Shown piece by piece: positions 8,134 to 16,749 of a stretch of DNA of 33,892 nucleotides (position 1 is its first letter; every line of letters starts with the position of its first letter). The DNA comes from a virus. The notes beneath the pieces were generated by a model that had not been told where the DNA came from, did no database searches, and saw nothing but the letters and a program-made list of their open reading frames with translations. Made by a program: the position numbers and the translations under genes. The DNA is taken from positions 1 to 33,892 of IMG/VR virus record IMGVR_UViG_3300046028_000691; one strand, 5' to 3'.

Positions 8134-10439
8134 TGCCACTTCAGAAGGTCGAATTCCGCCCCGGCGTCAACCGTGAAACTACCAACTACGCAGGCGAGGG
8201 GGGTTACTTCGTCGTAGATAAGGTGCGTTTCCGTGGTGGCTACGCCCAAAAGATCGGTGGCTGGATAAACTCTTCCACGATCCTGTCTACCTTTAAAGGC
8301 GTTGCCCGGTCGCTATGGAACTGGGTGACAATCGACGGACTTAACCTGCTGGGCGTCGGTACGAATCAGAAGTTCTACGTCGAATTAGGCGGTGAGTACT
8401 ACGACATCACCCCGCTTGGTAATTCCTTAAACCTGTCTCAAAACCCGTTTACGACTGTATCGGGTAGTAACTTTGTCACTGTTCTTGCCTCGGGGCATGG
8501 CTCGTCAGTGGGTACCTACGTTACCTTTTCTGGTGCCACTTCGGTAGGCAGTCTGACCCTAAATGGGCAGTTTGAGATCATAGAAGTTCCGGGCGATAAC
8601 TCGCTCGTGATCGTAACCCCGACTGCTGCTAGTTCATCTGCTACGGGTGGCGGTTCGTTAGTTATTGCCAGTATTGATATCGACGCAGGTACCGCTGTCT
8701 ATACGTCCAACGTCGGTTGGGGCGGTCCTCCGTGGGGATCAGGCGGTTGGGGTTCTTCAACTCCGCAGGGTGTTCCGCTGCGTTTGTGGTCACAGTTTAA
8801 CTACGGCAACGACCTGATCTTTGCTGAGAACAACGGCCCAATTTACTACTGGACTAACGACACCTCTACATGGGCACGAGCTATTACGCTTGAAGAGAAA
8901 GCTAACTCTGTACCTAAAACGACCACAACAGCAGCTTACGCTTCGGGTTCTGTCACGCTCGTCGTAGCTGATGCTACGGGTATTAACACCGGTTCAGTCA
9001 TCTCAGGCAGTGGTATTGTCTCAGGCACGTATGTCACTGCGGCATGGGATGGCAGCACTTCAGTCACTATCTCAACGGCTACAACGGCTTCCGCCACGGT
9101 TTCGGCTTTGAGCTTCAGCTATGCCGGACGGCATGTGCCTGATGAAACCGGGTTAATTATTGACTCTCCGGTTGACGACTTTACGGTTTGCTTTGGATCT
9201 AATCCTTACGACCCGACTAATTTCAGTACGGCGTTTGATCCGTTATTGGTGCGTTGGTCAGATGCAGACAACCCGTATGAATGGGTACCTGAAGTTACTA
9301 ACCAATCCGGTGAACAACGTCTTGCTAACGGCTCCAAGATCGTAACGGCGACAACTGCTCGTCAGGAAATTGTGGTTTGGACGGATACAGCTGTGTACTC
9401 GATGCAGTACCTCGGACCTCCGTTTGTGTTTGGGTTCACCCTGCTTGATCAGGACGTTTCGATTGCCTCTCAGAATGCGGTGATCAACGTCAACAACGCT
9501 GTGTACTGGATGGGCTTGGATAAGTTCTTCGTGTACGACGGTCGTGTAAATACGTTGCCCTGCACGATTCGCCAGCACATCTTCAGTACGTTGAATAAAG
9601 ATCAGATCGCACAGGTCATGTGCGGTAATAACGAAGCATTCAGTGAAATCTGGTGGTTCTACCCAAGCACGGGCAGCACGGTGAATGACACGGTAGTGAT
9701 CTACAACTACCTTGAAAACGTATGGTCGTACGGCAGCTTGAACCGATCTGCGTTCTCTCCGCAGAGTATCCGCGACTATCCGATGCTGTCGTTCAGCATC
9801 CAGACTTCTTACCTTGCGACAGACATCAATTCATCTGTCACTTCTATCGCTCTGCTTGAAGCTTCTGCTTATCCGCGATCAGGTACGGTACTGATTGATA
9901 GCGAGTACATTACTTACACAGGCGTTAGCAACGACACTCTGACTGGATGTGTGCGAGGTGCGAATAGCCCTGCTGGAGTGGCTTCAACGGCTGCGTCTCA
10001 CACGACGGGTACTACCGTTTCGATGACGGCACCGAATCAAGTGCTGTATCACGAAGTGGATTGGGATGATGTCTCGACGGGTGTGGCGCAGCCAATTACT
10101 TGCTTTATTGAGTCGTCTGACTTTGACATTGGCGACGGGCATAACTTTGGTTTCGTCTCCCGCATCATTCCGGACATCAAGTTCTTGGGATCTACGACCT
10201 CTTCGCCGTCAGTTACTATCTCGATCTATCCGCGTAACTATCCCGGCTCCGCGTACGGCACTCCTGATATAGAACAAGTTAATGCGACGGCAGTGCTGCC
10301 GTACGAGATCTATACCGAGCAGTTGTTTACTCGGGTTCGCGGTAGGCAGATGGCTGTACGTGTCGGGTCTTCTGGGCTTGGCGTGTCGTGGCAGGTAGGT
10401 GCGCTGCGTCTTGATATCAGGCCGGACGGTCGCCGGTAA
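8133..10439 (+). CDS. P22 gp10-like tail hub/nozzle or packaged-DNA stabilisation protein
   Basis: A 768-residue protein whose start overlaps the endolysin stop (TAATG). The N-terminus (MPLQKVEFRPGVNRETTNYA ... KVRFRGGYAQKIGGW) and the central block (VVWTDTAVYSMQYLGPPFVF ... NAVYWMGLDKFFVYDGRV) have the pattern of P22 gp10-type stabilisation/nozzle proteins, thought to be beta-propellers closing the podovirus connector. Two Ser/Thr/Val-rich insertions interrupt it (around residues 255-325 and 575-635), the latter resembling a small adhesion-like module (VLIDSEYITYTGVSNDTLTG). Family assignment is by pattern recognition only. A generic tail structural protein is the fallback. Confidence 0.6.
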   Translation: MPLQKVEFRPGVNRETTNYAGEGGYFVVDKVRFRGGYAQKIGGWINSSTILSTFKGVARSLWNWVTIDGLNLLGVGTNQKFYVELGGEYYDITPLGNSLNLSQNPFTTVSGSNFVTVLASGHGSSVGTYVTFSGATSVGSLTLNGQFEIIEVPGDNSLVIVTPTAASSSATGGGSLVIASIDIDAGTAVYTSNVGWGGPPWGSGGWGSSTPQGVPLRLWSQFNYGNDLIFAENNGPIYYWTNDTSTWARAITLEEKANSVPKTTTTAAYASGSVTLVVADATGINTGSVISGSGIVSGTYVTAAWDGSTSVTISTATTASATVSALSFSYAGRHVPDETGLIIDSPVDDFTVCFGSNPYDPTNFSTAFDPLLVRWSDADNPYEWVPEVTNQSGEQRLANGSKIVTATTARQEIVVWTDTAVYSMQYLGPPFVFGFTLLDQDVSIASQNAVINVNNAVYWMGLDKFFVYDGRVNTLPCTIRQHIFSTLNKDQIAQVMCGNNEAFSEIWWFYPSTGSTVNDTVVIYNYLENVWSYGSLNRSAFSPQSIRDYPMLSFSIQTSYLATDINSSVTSIALLEASAYPRSGTVLIDSEYITYTGVSNDTLTGCVRGANSPAGVASTAASHTTGTTVSMTAPNQVLYHEVDWDDVSTGVAQPITCFIESSDFDIGDGHNFGFVSRIIPDIKFLGSTTSSPSVTISIYPRNYPGSAYGTPDIEQVNATAVLPYEIYTEQLFTRVRGRQMAVRVGSSGLGVSWQVGALRLDIRPDGRR

Positions 10440-11053
10440 TGACAACTCCACGTGGTGTAGTTCCGCCAAATTTGCCAGTTGCGCTTCGGCAATACGATCA
10501 GCGTGGTATGGAGCAGTTCAATAACGTCCTGCGTCTGTACTTTAACCAAGTCTCAAACCGGATCAACGCGCCTACTCCACACGCTTCGTATTTCGACACT
10601 ACGACGCAGACGAACCCGGTAGCCAATACGGTCAATCTTTTTACGTTTAACTCGGTCGTTTCGGACTACGAAGTTACTCGTGGTACCCCGACTTCCAAAA
10701 TTTACGTCGCTAATACTGGTGTATACAACTTTCAGTTCTCCGCTCAGCTAGACAAGTCTGGCGGTAGTGCAAGCGCGGTCTATATTTGGCCCCGGATTAA
10801 CGGAGTCAACGTACCGGACTCAAATACCAAGATCGTTATTGACGGTCCTAACAGCGAGATCGTGGCGGCTTGGAACTTTGTGCTTGTGATGGAGGCCAAC
10901 GACTACTTTGAGTTGGCTTGGGAAGCGGCTGATACGGCTGTCATCATTCCGTACGTGGCAGCTACTAACAACAGGCCAGCCATCCCGTCCGTCATCTTAA
11001 GCGTGGTTTGGGTGTCGAACTACGGCTCGGCTATTTATCAGGCGGCTACATGA
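10439..11053 (+). CDS. Small virion protein with jelly-roll-like C-terminal domain
   Basis: A 204-residue protein with start overlapping the previous stop (TAATG). The N-terminus (residues 1-50) is polar and helical (LRQYDQRGMEQFNNVLRLYF). The remainder resembles the C1q/TNF-like beta sandwich seen in phage fibre or head-decoration proteins: YFDTTTQTNPVANTVNLFTF, IYVANTGVYNFQFSAQLDKS, DYFELAWEAADT. No catalytic motif is seen. It is probably a virion surface or tail component; the exact role is unknown. Confidence 0.6.
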   Translation: MTTPRGVVPPNLPVALRQYDQRGMEQFNNVLRLYFNQVSNRINAPTPHASYFDTTTQTNPVANTVNLFTFNSVVSDYEVTRGTPTSKIYVANTGVYNFQFSAQLDKSGGSASAVYIWPRINGVNVPDSNTKIVIDGPNSEIVAAWNFVLVMEANDYFELAWEAADTAVIIPYVAATNNRPAIPSVILSVVWVSNYGSAIYQAAT

Positions 11054-11087
11054 TATTATTTAAGAAACTTTACCCCACGGGGGTCGT
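11054..11087 (+). other. 34-bp intergenic gap with small hairpin before the large virion-protein genes
   Basis: This is the longest non-coding gap on the + strand. Its first part is A+T-rich (TATTAT at 11054-11059 would suit a -10 box, but no convincing -35 is seen). It ends with a perfect 5-bp stem, ACCCC (11072-11076) pairing with GGGGT (11080-11084), three bases before the ATG at 11088. It may affect translation initiation of the next gene or mark a promoter; neither is shown. Confidence 0.3.
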
Positions 11088-14000
11088 ATGAACGATAAGT
11101 ATCCTGCGGCGGGGTTAGCATCCCTTGTAGCCGCTCAAGGCCGTGGCGGGGACTCCACCCTCGTCCACATGAACCCCGAAGAAGTTCAGGTACTTAAAGA
11201 GTACGCAGCCGCTAACGGCTTACCCCTGACTTTCAACCCACAAACCGGGTTGCCGGAAGCATTTTGGCTAACGGATTTCTTGCGAAATACGTGGAAAGCG
11301 ATCAAACCGACCGTGACGAGCGTCGGTAACGCTATCATCAATAACCCTCAAACCACAGCCCTTCTAACCGGCGCTGCCTACGGTGCCGTCAAGGGTGATC
11401 TGCAAAAAGGTCTTGAGGCGGGTATGAAAGCCTACGCCGGGACTAAGTTGCTCGGCGGTATCACGGCTGGAATGCAGCAAGGCAGGAAGATCCCCGGCAT
11501 CGCCGGTCCTGTTGGCTATAAGGAAGCTGGTCGTGGTGCGGATGACTTCGGTGAGATTGCGCCGGGTCTTATGGACACTAAGCCCACGGTTGAGGCTCCG
11601 CTCGGTAGAAGTCCCGCCACGGGCGGTCTTGATGCTCTGCTAGGTCGAGTGCTGGGCGGCGGTCAGACGGGTACTACGCAGCAAGGACAGGCTCAGCAAG
11701 GACAGCAGGGGCTGTTCCGTTCAGGCGATCCGATCATGGACGCTATCATGCTCTATGCCACTAAGAAGGCTGAGCAGAAGATCACGGGGCAGCGTCCGGG
11801 CATCCCGACTCCGGAGCCGACGCAGTATCGCAACGTGCAGTACAGCCGTGGGCAGGTCAATCCGCTGTTCTTTACGCAGCCGGGACAGCCGTACTTTATC
11901 GGTGGTGGATATAGCGACCAAGGGACTACGACACAGTACCCTGACTACACTCGTCCTCCGACTACGACTCAGCAGCCGGGGCAAACGACTGGACAAAGCC
12001 AGCCTCAGCCGCCGCCAAGACCCCAGCCACCCAGTCCACAAGATGACCGCCGCTACGGGCTACAGATGGCCTCGGGCGGTATTGCTTATGCGGAAGGTGG
12101 TGCAACGGAGACTGAAGAAGAAAGGAGGCGGAAGTATTTCGAGAATCTCCGCCCTTTCGCTCCCGCCCTGTCTGACTATTATCGCGCTGGTGCCACAGGC
12201 ACCGGTTCAGCGCAGGGCGACAATTTAAACCGCGATCCGATGACCCGTCTGCCTCAAGTACCGGCAGGTGGCATAGCCACTGGGGACATCGCAGATTGGT
12301 ATCGTTCACTACTTGTCCCTCCCACGGCCCGTGCGCCGGTAGATATGGGGGATTATTTCTCAACCACGCAGAGGCGTGGTGCGACCGACTATGGTCCGGT
12401 AGTTAAATATCCGGATGGTCCGACTCCGCCACCTCCGCCTCCTTCACCCCCTCCTCCGCCAGAATTAAAATGTCCTGACGGAAGTGCGCCAGATTTAACC
12501 CGTATTGTTCAGGGACTTGATCCGTGTCCGACTACTGGGGGTACTAAAACTTGCCCTGATGGGTCAATTATTCCCTCAGATCAGGAATGCGGTACAAGTA
12601 ATACTTGCCCGGATGGGTCTGCACCTGATCCGACGACTGGTCAGTGCAGGGGTACAGGGACTAAGACTTGTCCCGATGGTTCTGTCATTCCTGCGAATCA
12701 AGAATGTAAAGGCACAGAAAAGTGTCCGGATGGGTCGCTACCTGACCCTGTAACGGGTTTGTGCAGGGGAACGGAAAAGTGCCCAGATGGGTCTCTACCC
12801 AATCCTGTAACCGGCCAATGTGCTGGTGAAGAAAAGTGCCCAGACGGGTCTCTACCTGACCCCGTGACTGGCAAGTGTAAAGGTACGGAAACCAAAACCT
12901 GTCCTGACGGGTCAGTAATCCCTGTGGGTCAAGAGTGTTCAGGCGAGAGAGACGAACCATGTCCCGATGGATCTTTGCCTGATCCTGTAACGGGTAAATG
13001 TAAAGACGGTCCTGATAGCCCGGAGACTAAGACCTGCCCGGATGGGTCCGTAATTCCTGTTGAGCAAGAGTGTAAGCCGGGTCCGCCGCCACCTCCTCCG
13101 CCACCTCCGCCGCCTCCGCCACCTCCGCCACCGCCGCCCCCACCTCCGCCGCCGTACTTAATCTGCGATGACGGAAGCATTGTCTATCCTGAGTTGGGAG
13201 AAAAGTGTCCAAAGTTGCCTGATCAGGAATGCAAACCTAATCAGAAGAAAATGACGGACCCGTACACGGGCGAACTCCGTTGCGTGGACTTCTGTCCTCC
13301 GGAACTTATTTACGACACCAATTTAGATAAATGCCTTTGCCCGAATGGAAAAGCGCCGGGACCGGATGGTAAGTGTGTAACAAATCCACCACCTCCACCT
13401 CCGCCTCCACCGCCTCCGCCGATAGACAAATGTCCTCCGGGTACTAAGCCTGATCCGGTGCTGGCTGCGCTTGGCTTTATTGTTTGTGTTCCTGCGGAAG
13501 ATGATGACCCGCCGCCTCCGCCACCGCCTCCGCCACCGCCTCCGCCACCGCCTCCTCCGCCACCACCCCCGGCGAAGCCAAAATGTAATGAGGACGAGAC
13601 GCAAGATGGCGATATGTGCTACGGCACATGCCCGGATGGTTCGACCTATACACGTGGTGTTGGTTCTCCGTCTCCGTGCGGTTCTCCAAACCTGCCTCCA
13701 CGAAATAGACCGTCGTTTGACATGATTCGTTGCTGGGGTCCGGATGGTATGCCGTATCTCTCGACGTTGGAGGTGGGCTGTTTCCGTCCGGGTTCTCGCT
13801 TGAGCAGATACTGCTCTAGTACCGATAACTCATGCTATGAGTCAGATGACACTGCGCCAGAACCTAATGTTGATACAGTTATGGCCTCCGGAGGCGTCGT
13901 GAAGAAGACTAAGAAGTATCAGATGGGCGGTATTGCCTCTTTGCCTGCTCGTGATCCTCGTCTGGGTGGAGCAGTAAACCCGGTTGATGGTTACAACTTC

Positions 14001-14330
14001 GGCTTTGCCCAAGGCGGTATGCCGTCGATGCCTGAATATCAGGCAGGTGGTAAGCTCCTGCGTGGACCGGGAGATGGTATGTCTGACGATATCCCTGCCG
14101 TAATCCGAGGTAAGGGGGTGCAGAGAGCGGCTTTGGCAGACGGTGAGTTTGTCATCCCCGCCGATGTGGTGTCGCATCTTGGCAACGGATCAACCGAGGC
14201 AGGTGCGAAAAAACTGTATAAAATGATGGAGCAGATTCGTCGTGCGCGAACGGGGACCGGCAAGCAAGCCCCCCAAGTAAACCCCGATAAGTTCCTGCCC
14301 CGTGCAACGCCCGCCAAGAAGCGGCGATAG
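11088..14330 (+). CDS. Large Pro/Cys-rich modular virion protein (unknown function)
   Basis: A 1080-residue protein. Residues 1-125 are helical (MNPEEVQVLKEYAAANG, LTFNPQTGLPEAFW, AYGAVKGDLQKGLEAGMKAY), followed by Gln/Gly/Pro-rich linkers. Around residues 325-340 is the motif ASGGIAYAEGG. Residues ~462-662 hold ten CPDGS motifs in an array. Three pure proline runs follow (24, 12 and 21 residues), separated by further Cys-containing segments. The C-terminal ~150 residues include LLRGPGDGMSDDIPAVIRG, LADGEFVIPADVVSHLGNG and KKLYKMMEQIRRARTG, a block I recognise as conserved in large virion proteins of aquatic phages. With the next three genes it probably forms the internal/ejection protein set. 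The polyproline runs imply strong dependence on EF-P for translation. No enzymatic motif seen. Confidence 0.6.
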   Translation: MNDKYPAAGLASLVAAQGRGGDSTLVHMNPEEVQVLKEYAAANGLPLTFNPQTGLPEAFWLTDFLRNTWKAIKPTVTSVGNAIINNPQTTALLTGAAYGAVKGDLQKGLEAGMKAYAGTKLLGGITAGMQQGRKIPGIAGPVGYKEAGRGADDFGEIAPGLMDTKPTVEAPLGRSPATGGLDALLGRVLGGGQTGTTQQGQAQQGQQGLFRSGDPIMDAIMLYATKKAEQKITGQRPGIPTPEPTQYRNVQYSRGQVNPLFFTQPGQPYFIGGGYSDQGTTTQYPDYTRPPTTTQQPGQTTGQSQPQPPPRPQPPSPQDDRRYGLQMASGGIAYAEGGATETEEERRRKYFENLRPFAPALSDYYRAGATGTGSAQGDNLNRDPMTRLPQVPAGGIATGDIADWYRSLLVPPTARAPVDMGDYFSTTQRRGATDYGPVVKYPDGPTPPPPPPSPPPPPELKCPDGSAPDLTRIVQGLDPCPTTGGTKTCPDGSIIPSDQECGTSNTCPDGSAPDPTTGQCRGTGTKTCPDGSVIPANQECKGTEKCPDGSLPDPVTGLCRGTEKCPDGSLPNPVTGQCAGEEKCPDGSLPDPVTGKCKGTETKTCPDGSVIPVGQECSGERDEPCPDGSLPDPVTGKCKDGPDSPETKTCPDGSVIPVEQECKPGPPPPPPPPPPPPPPPPPPPPPPPPYLICDDGSIVYPELGEKCPKLPDQECKPNQKKMTDPYTGELRCVDFCPPELIYDTNLDKCLCPNGKAPGPDGKCVTNPPPPPPPPPPPPIDKCPPGTKPDPVLAALGFIVCVPAEDDDPPPPPPPPPPPPPPPPPPPPPAKPKCNEDETQDGDMCYGTCPDGSTYTRGVGSPSPCGSPNLPPRNRPSFDMIRCWGPDGMPYLSTLEVGCFRPGSRLSRYCSSTDNSCYESDDTAPEPNVDTVMASGGVVKKTKKYQMGGIASLPARDPRLGGAVNPVDGYNFGFAQGGMPSMPEYQAGGKLLRGPGDGMSDDIPAVIRGKGVQRAALADGEFVIPADVVSHLGNGSTEAGAKKLYKMMEQIRRARTGTGKQAPQVNPDKFLPRATPAKKRR
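12471..13073 (+). repeat. CPDGS cysteine-motif array (10 copies)
   Basis: Ten in-frame copies of Cys-Pro-Asp-Gly-Ser occur within about 200 residues; one more lies at about 13629. Two repeat types are interspersed: CPDGS(L/A)P(D/N)P(V/T)TG-x-C (12 residues between cysteines in CPDGSLPDPVTGKC) and CPDGS(V/I)IPxxQEC (11 residues between). The paired cysteine spacing suggests many small disulfide or metal-binding loops. The DNA copies have diverged at silent sites, so the array is not brand new. Confidence 0.9.
13083..13154 (+). repeat. Polyproline-encoding tract of 24 CCN codons
   Basis: Twenty-four consecutive proline codons, mainly CCG/CCT/CCA with one CCC, run from 13083 to 13154. Two further runs occur in the same gene: 12 prolines at 13386-13421 and 21 prolines at 13509-13571. 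A shorter interrupted run lies near 12424-12460. The mixed codon use shows that the repeat is under protein-level rather than purely DNA-level maintenance. Confidence 0.93.
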
Positions 14331-14341
14331 AGGGTACAAAG

Positions 14342-15361
14342 ATGTCTACTACGACTCCGACCACTACAACCCAGATTACGTCCAACATCCCAGATTGGGC
14401 GAAAGGGTACGCCACTGACTTACTTGGGTTTGGTGCGGCACTTACGTACCCCAAACTAAATCCGCAAACAGGAAAACTTGAGTCTGGCTTTAAGCCTTAC
14501 GGCGGTGAACTCGTTGCCGGGGAAAGTCCCCTTCAGCGTCAGGCATATAATGACCTGTCCCGTATGCAGGTCTCTCCGCAGACCTCTCAAGCAACTGGCT
14601 TCACAGGGCTGGCCGCGCTTCAGGCGCAGGATCTTGCTAGATACAACCCTCTCCAGCAACAACAGTATTACCAGTCTGCTTATGATCAGCCGGGTGGTCT
14701 TAATAAATATATGTCGCCCTATATGCAGGGCGTCGTTGAGCAGCAAAAGAGTCAAGCGATTGCAGACTACGGTCGGCAACTTCCGGGCATGGCCGCTGCC
14801 GCTGCTCGTGCTGGCGCAAAGGGTGGTACCCGTGAGGCTCTTGTCCGTGCCGAAGGTCAGCGCAATCTAAGCGAACAGTTACAGAACATTCAGGCGACGG
14901 GCCTTCAAAACGCTTTCCAACAAGCGTCACAACAGGCAATGGCTGATGCTGCTACAAAAGCGCAGTACGGTCTTGCTGGTACGCAGTTGGGCGAACAGTC
15001 TCGCCAGTTCGGTGCCGGTCTTGGCTTGCAGGGTTTACAACAGCAGTTGGCTGCGGCAGGTCAACTTGGTCAGTTGGGTCAACAGCAGTATCAACAGCAG
15101 GCCGGTATCCTCGGTGCTCAACTTGGTGCTGGTGCTCAACAACAAGGACTCAAACAAAAGATGTTGGAGTCGAACTACCAACGCTTCATTGATGAGATGT
15201 CGTACCCGTACAAGCAGTTGGAGTTTATGTCGAACTTGCTGCGCGGCACTCCGTCGTCTGCGGAAACACGTAACGTATATACACAAGCCCCGAGCACTTT
15301 CCAGCAAATAGCGGGTTTGACTGGCGGTCTTGGTGGACTGTTTGGATCTTTCGGGAGTTAA
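14342..15361 (+). CDS. Gln/Ala-rich helical virion protein (putative internal/ejection protein)
   Basis: A 339-residue protein preceded by a GAGGG ribosome-binding site. The N-terminus is Thr-rich (STTTPTTTTQITSNIPDWA) with YPKLNPQTGKLESGFKPYGG. The central region (YMSPYMQGVVEQQKSQAIAD ... AARAGAKGGTREALVRAEG) is a recurrent pattern in marine and freshwater phage genomes. It is followed by a long Gln/Gly/Ala-rich helix and a conserved C-terminal part (FIDEMSYPYKQLEFMSNLLRG) ending in a Gly-rich tail. There is no catalytic motif. Position between two large structural genes suggests a role in the internal core or DNA ejection, analogous to T7 gp14 (inference). Confidence 0.55.
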   Translation: MSTTTPTTTTQITSNIPDWAKGYATDLLGFGAALTYPKLNPQTGKLESGFKPYGGELVAGESPLQRQAYNDLSRMQVSPQTSQATGFTGLAALQAQDLARYNPLQQQQYYQSAYDQPGGLNKYMSPYMQGVVEQQKSQAIADYGRQLPGMAAAAARAGAKGGTREALVRAEGQRNLSEQLQNIQATGLQNAFQQASQQAMADAATKAQYGLAGTQLGEQSRQFGAGLGLQGLQQQLAAAGQLGQLGQQQYQQQAGILGAQLGAGAQQQGLKQKMLESNYQRFIDEMSYPYKQLEFMSNLLRGTPSSAETRNVYTQAPSTFQQIAGLTGGLGGLFGSFGS

Positions 15362-15364
15362 ACC

Positions 15365-16744
15365 ATGATTGGTCCGGTAAGCGAAACTGGTAAGACGATG
15401 CTCTCTTCGCTCCAAGGAGCGATGGCTAAGGGTATGCCCGTTGATCAGGCAATCACCTACGTTAAGAGCATGGCGCAGCAGGGTGTCGCCCCGCTGGTTG
15501 ATCTCTATGCGTTGCTAAAACAATTTGAGCGGATGAAGCAGCCTCCGACTCAAGCTCCGCAAGGTGGCAACCTTAAAGATCAACTTAACAATCTTGAGTC
15601 TTCGCTTGTCGGTGGACTTGGCGGGATGCCGCCGCGTGCTATGCCTCCTTCACCGGAGATGCCTCCTGAAATGCAGGGTCTTGCTTCGTTAGATGCGGGG
15701 GCAATGGAGAATCCGCAAGGCTTCAACATGGGCGGTATCGTGGCTTTTGCAGAGGGCGGTCAGCCTGAAGCACCGAAGTCCATCACGCCCCAACTGTATA
15801 CGCTGCCTAAGTCGTATGAAGAGTTAGCTCAACAAGCGATGCGTGAGCAGATGGCGCTTGAGACTGCGGAAGGACGCGCTGCATTCTTGGCTAAACGTGA
15901 TGCGGAACTCAAAGAAGCGGGGCTTGGTCAGTATGCTAAGTCTCTTGAAATGCGTGATGAGTTGGCTCAAGAAACTGCTAAACGAGCCGAGTTACTGCCC
16001 GGTGAAGAAGCTGCACTTAATGAAGAGTCATTCTGGGCAGACGTAGCCGGTTCCGACGCAGGCGATCTCGTGTCTGCTATGGCTAAGAGTAAGGCCAAGG
16101 CAGTTGAGCGCAAACGCGCCAGCCGTGAGAAAGTTCAGGCCGCCAAGGAGAAGGCAGCGGAAGAGAAAGTTCTGCGCCAAGAAGCCCGCGAAGCTCTTAA
16201 GCAGGGTGATATGGAGTCTTACAAGACGAAGCTCGCGGCTGCTAACACACTGCGAGATACGAAAATTAACGACTACGTTAAAGCTGTTGAGGGTGACAAA
16301 GACCGAGAAGACGCAGCGGCAAGGGCACGGGAATTGGCTCGGATTCAGAAGGACTCGCCGTTGGCTCGGGCGCAAGAAGCGTTGCGTACTACTCCGATGT
16401 ACTTGGAGAACGGTGAGCCGAACCCGACTTATGGTGAGATTCGCCGTCTCATAAGCGATATGAATGCAGGTCGTGGCGGTGCAGGGAATCGGTCACAGAT
16501 AAGTTACTATCAAAATATCTATAGAAACGCGACCACTGCGCTAAGAAAGGCTCAAGAGGCTGATGCTGTATCTGGTACGGCTGAGACTAGAGCAGCACTT
16601 CAAGCAGCACGGGCTGCTGAAGCCAAAGCACGACGAGACTATGAAGCGGCTTCGTTGGGGCAGGACTTTGAAGCACCTACCGGAGGAGTATCAGATCCTA
16701 CACAGATGTCGGATGAAGAATTGCTGGCCGCTCTGAATCAGTAA
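15365..16744 (+). CDS. Coiled-coil virion protein (putative internal/ejection protein)
   Basis: A 459-residue protein beginning four bases after the previous stop. The N-terminal ~60 residues are helical (MAKGMPVDQAITYVKSMAQQ, VDLYALLKQFERMKQPP). A Pro/Met-rich linker leads to FNMGGIVAFAEGG, which echoes ASGGIAYAEGG in the 1080-residue protein. The centre (residues ~140-340) is a long, highly charged Ala/Glu/Lys/Arg-rich helix typical of a coiled coil. The C-terminus is acidic (QMSDEELLAALNQ). No enzyme motif. It is likely a core or scaffold-like partner of the neighbouring large virion proteins; exact function unknown. Confidence 0.5.
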   Translation: MIGPVSETGKTMLSSLQGAMAKGMPVDQAITYVKSMAQQGVAPLVDLYALLKQFERMKQPPTQAPQGGNLKDQLNNLESSLVGGLGGMPPRAMPPSPEMPPEMQGLASLDAGAMENPQGFNMGGIVAFAEGGQPEAPKSITPQLYTLPKSYEELAQQAMREQMALETAEGRAAFLAKRDAELKEAGLGQYAKSLEMRDELAQETAKRAELLPGEEAALNEESFWADVAGSDAGDLVSAMAKSKAKAVERKRASREKVQAAKEKAAEEKVLRQEAREALKQGDMESYKTKLAAANTLRDTKINDYVKAVEGDKDREDAAARARELARIQKDSPLARAQEALRTTPMYLENGEPNPTYGEIRRLISDMNAGRGGAGNRSQISYYQNIYRNATTALRKAQEADAVSGTAETRAALQAARAAEAKARRDYEAASLGQDFEAPTGGVSDPTQMSDEELLAALNQ

Positions 16745-16749
16745 AGCAC

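Noticed and set aside
12698-13212. Antisense open frames rich in glycine or repeated GHF motifs
   Set aside because: They are mirror images of the CPDGS and polyproline coding regions; composition follows directly from the + strand repeats.
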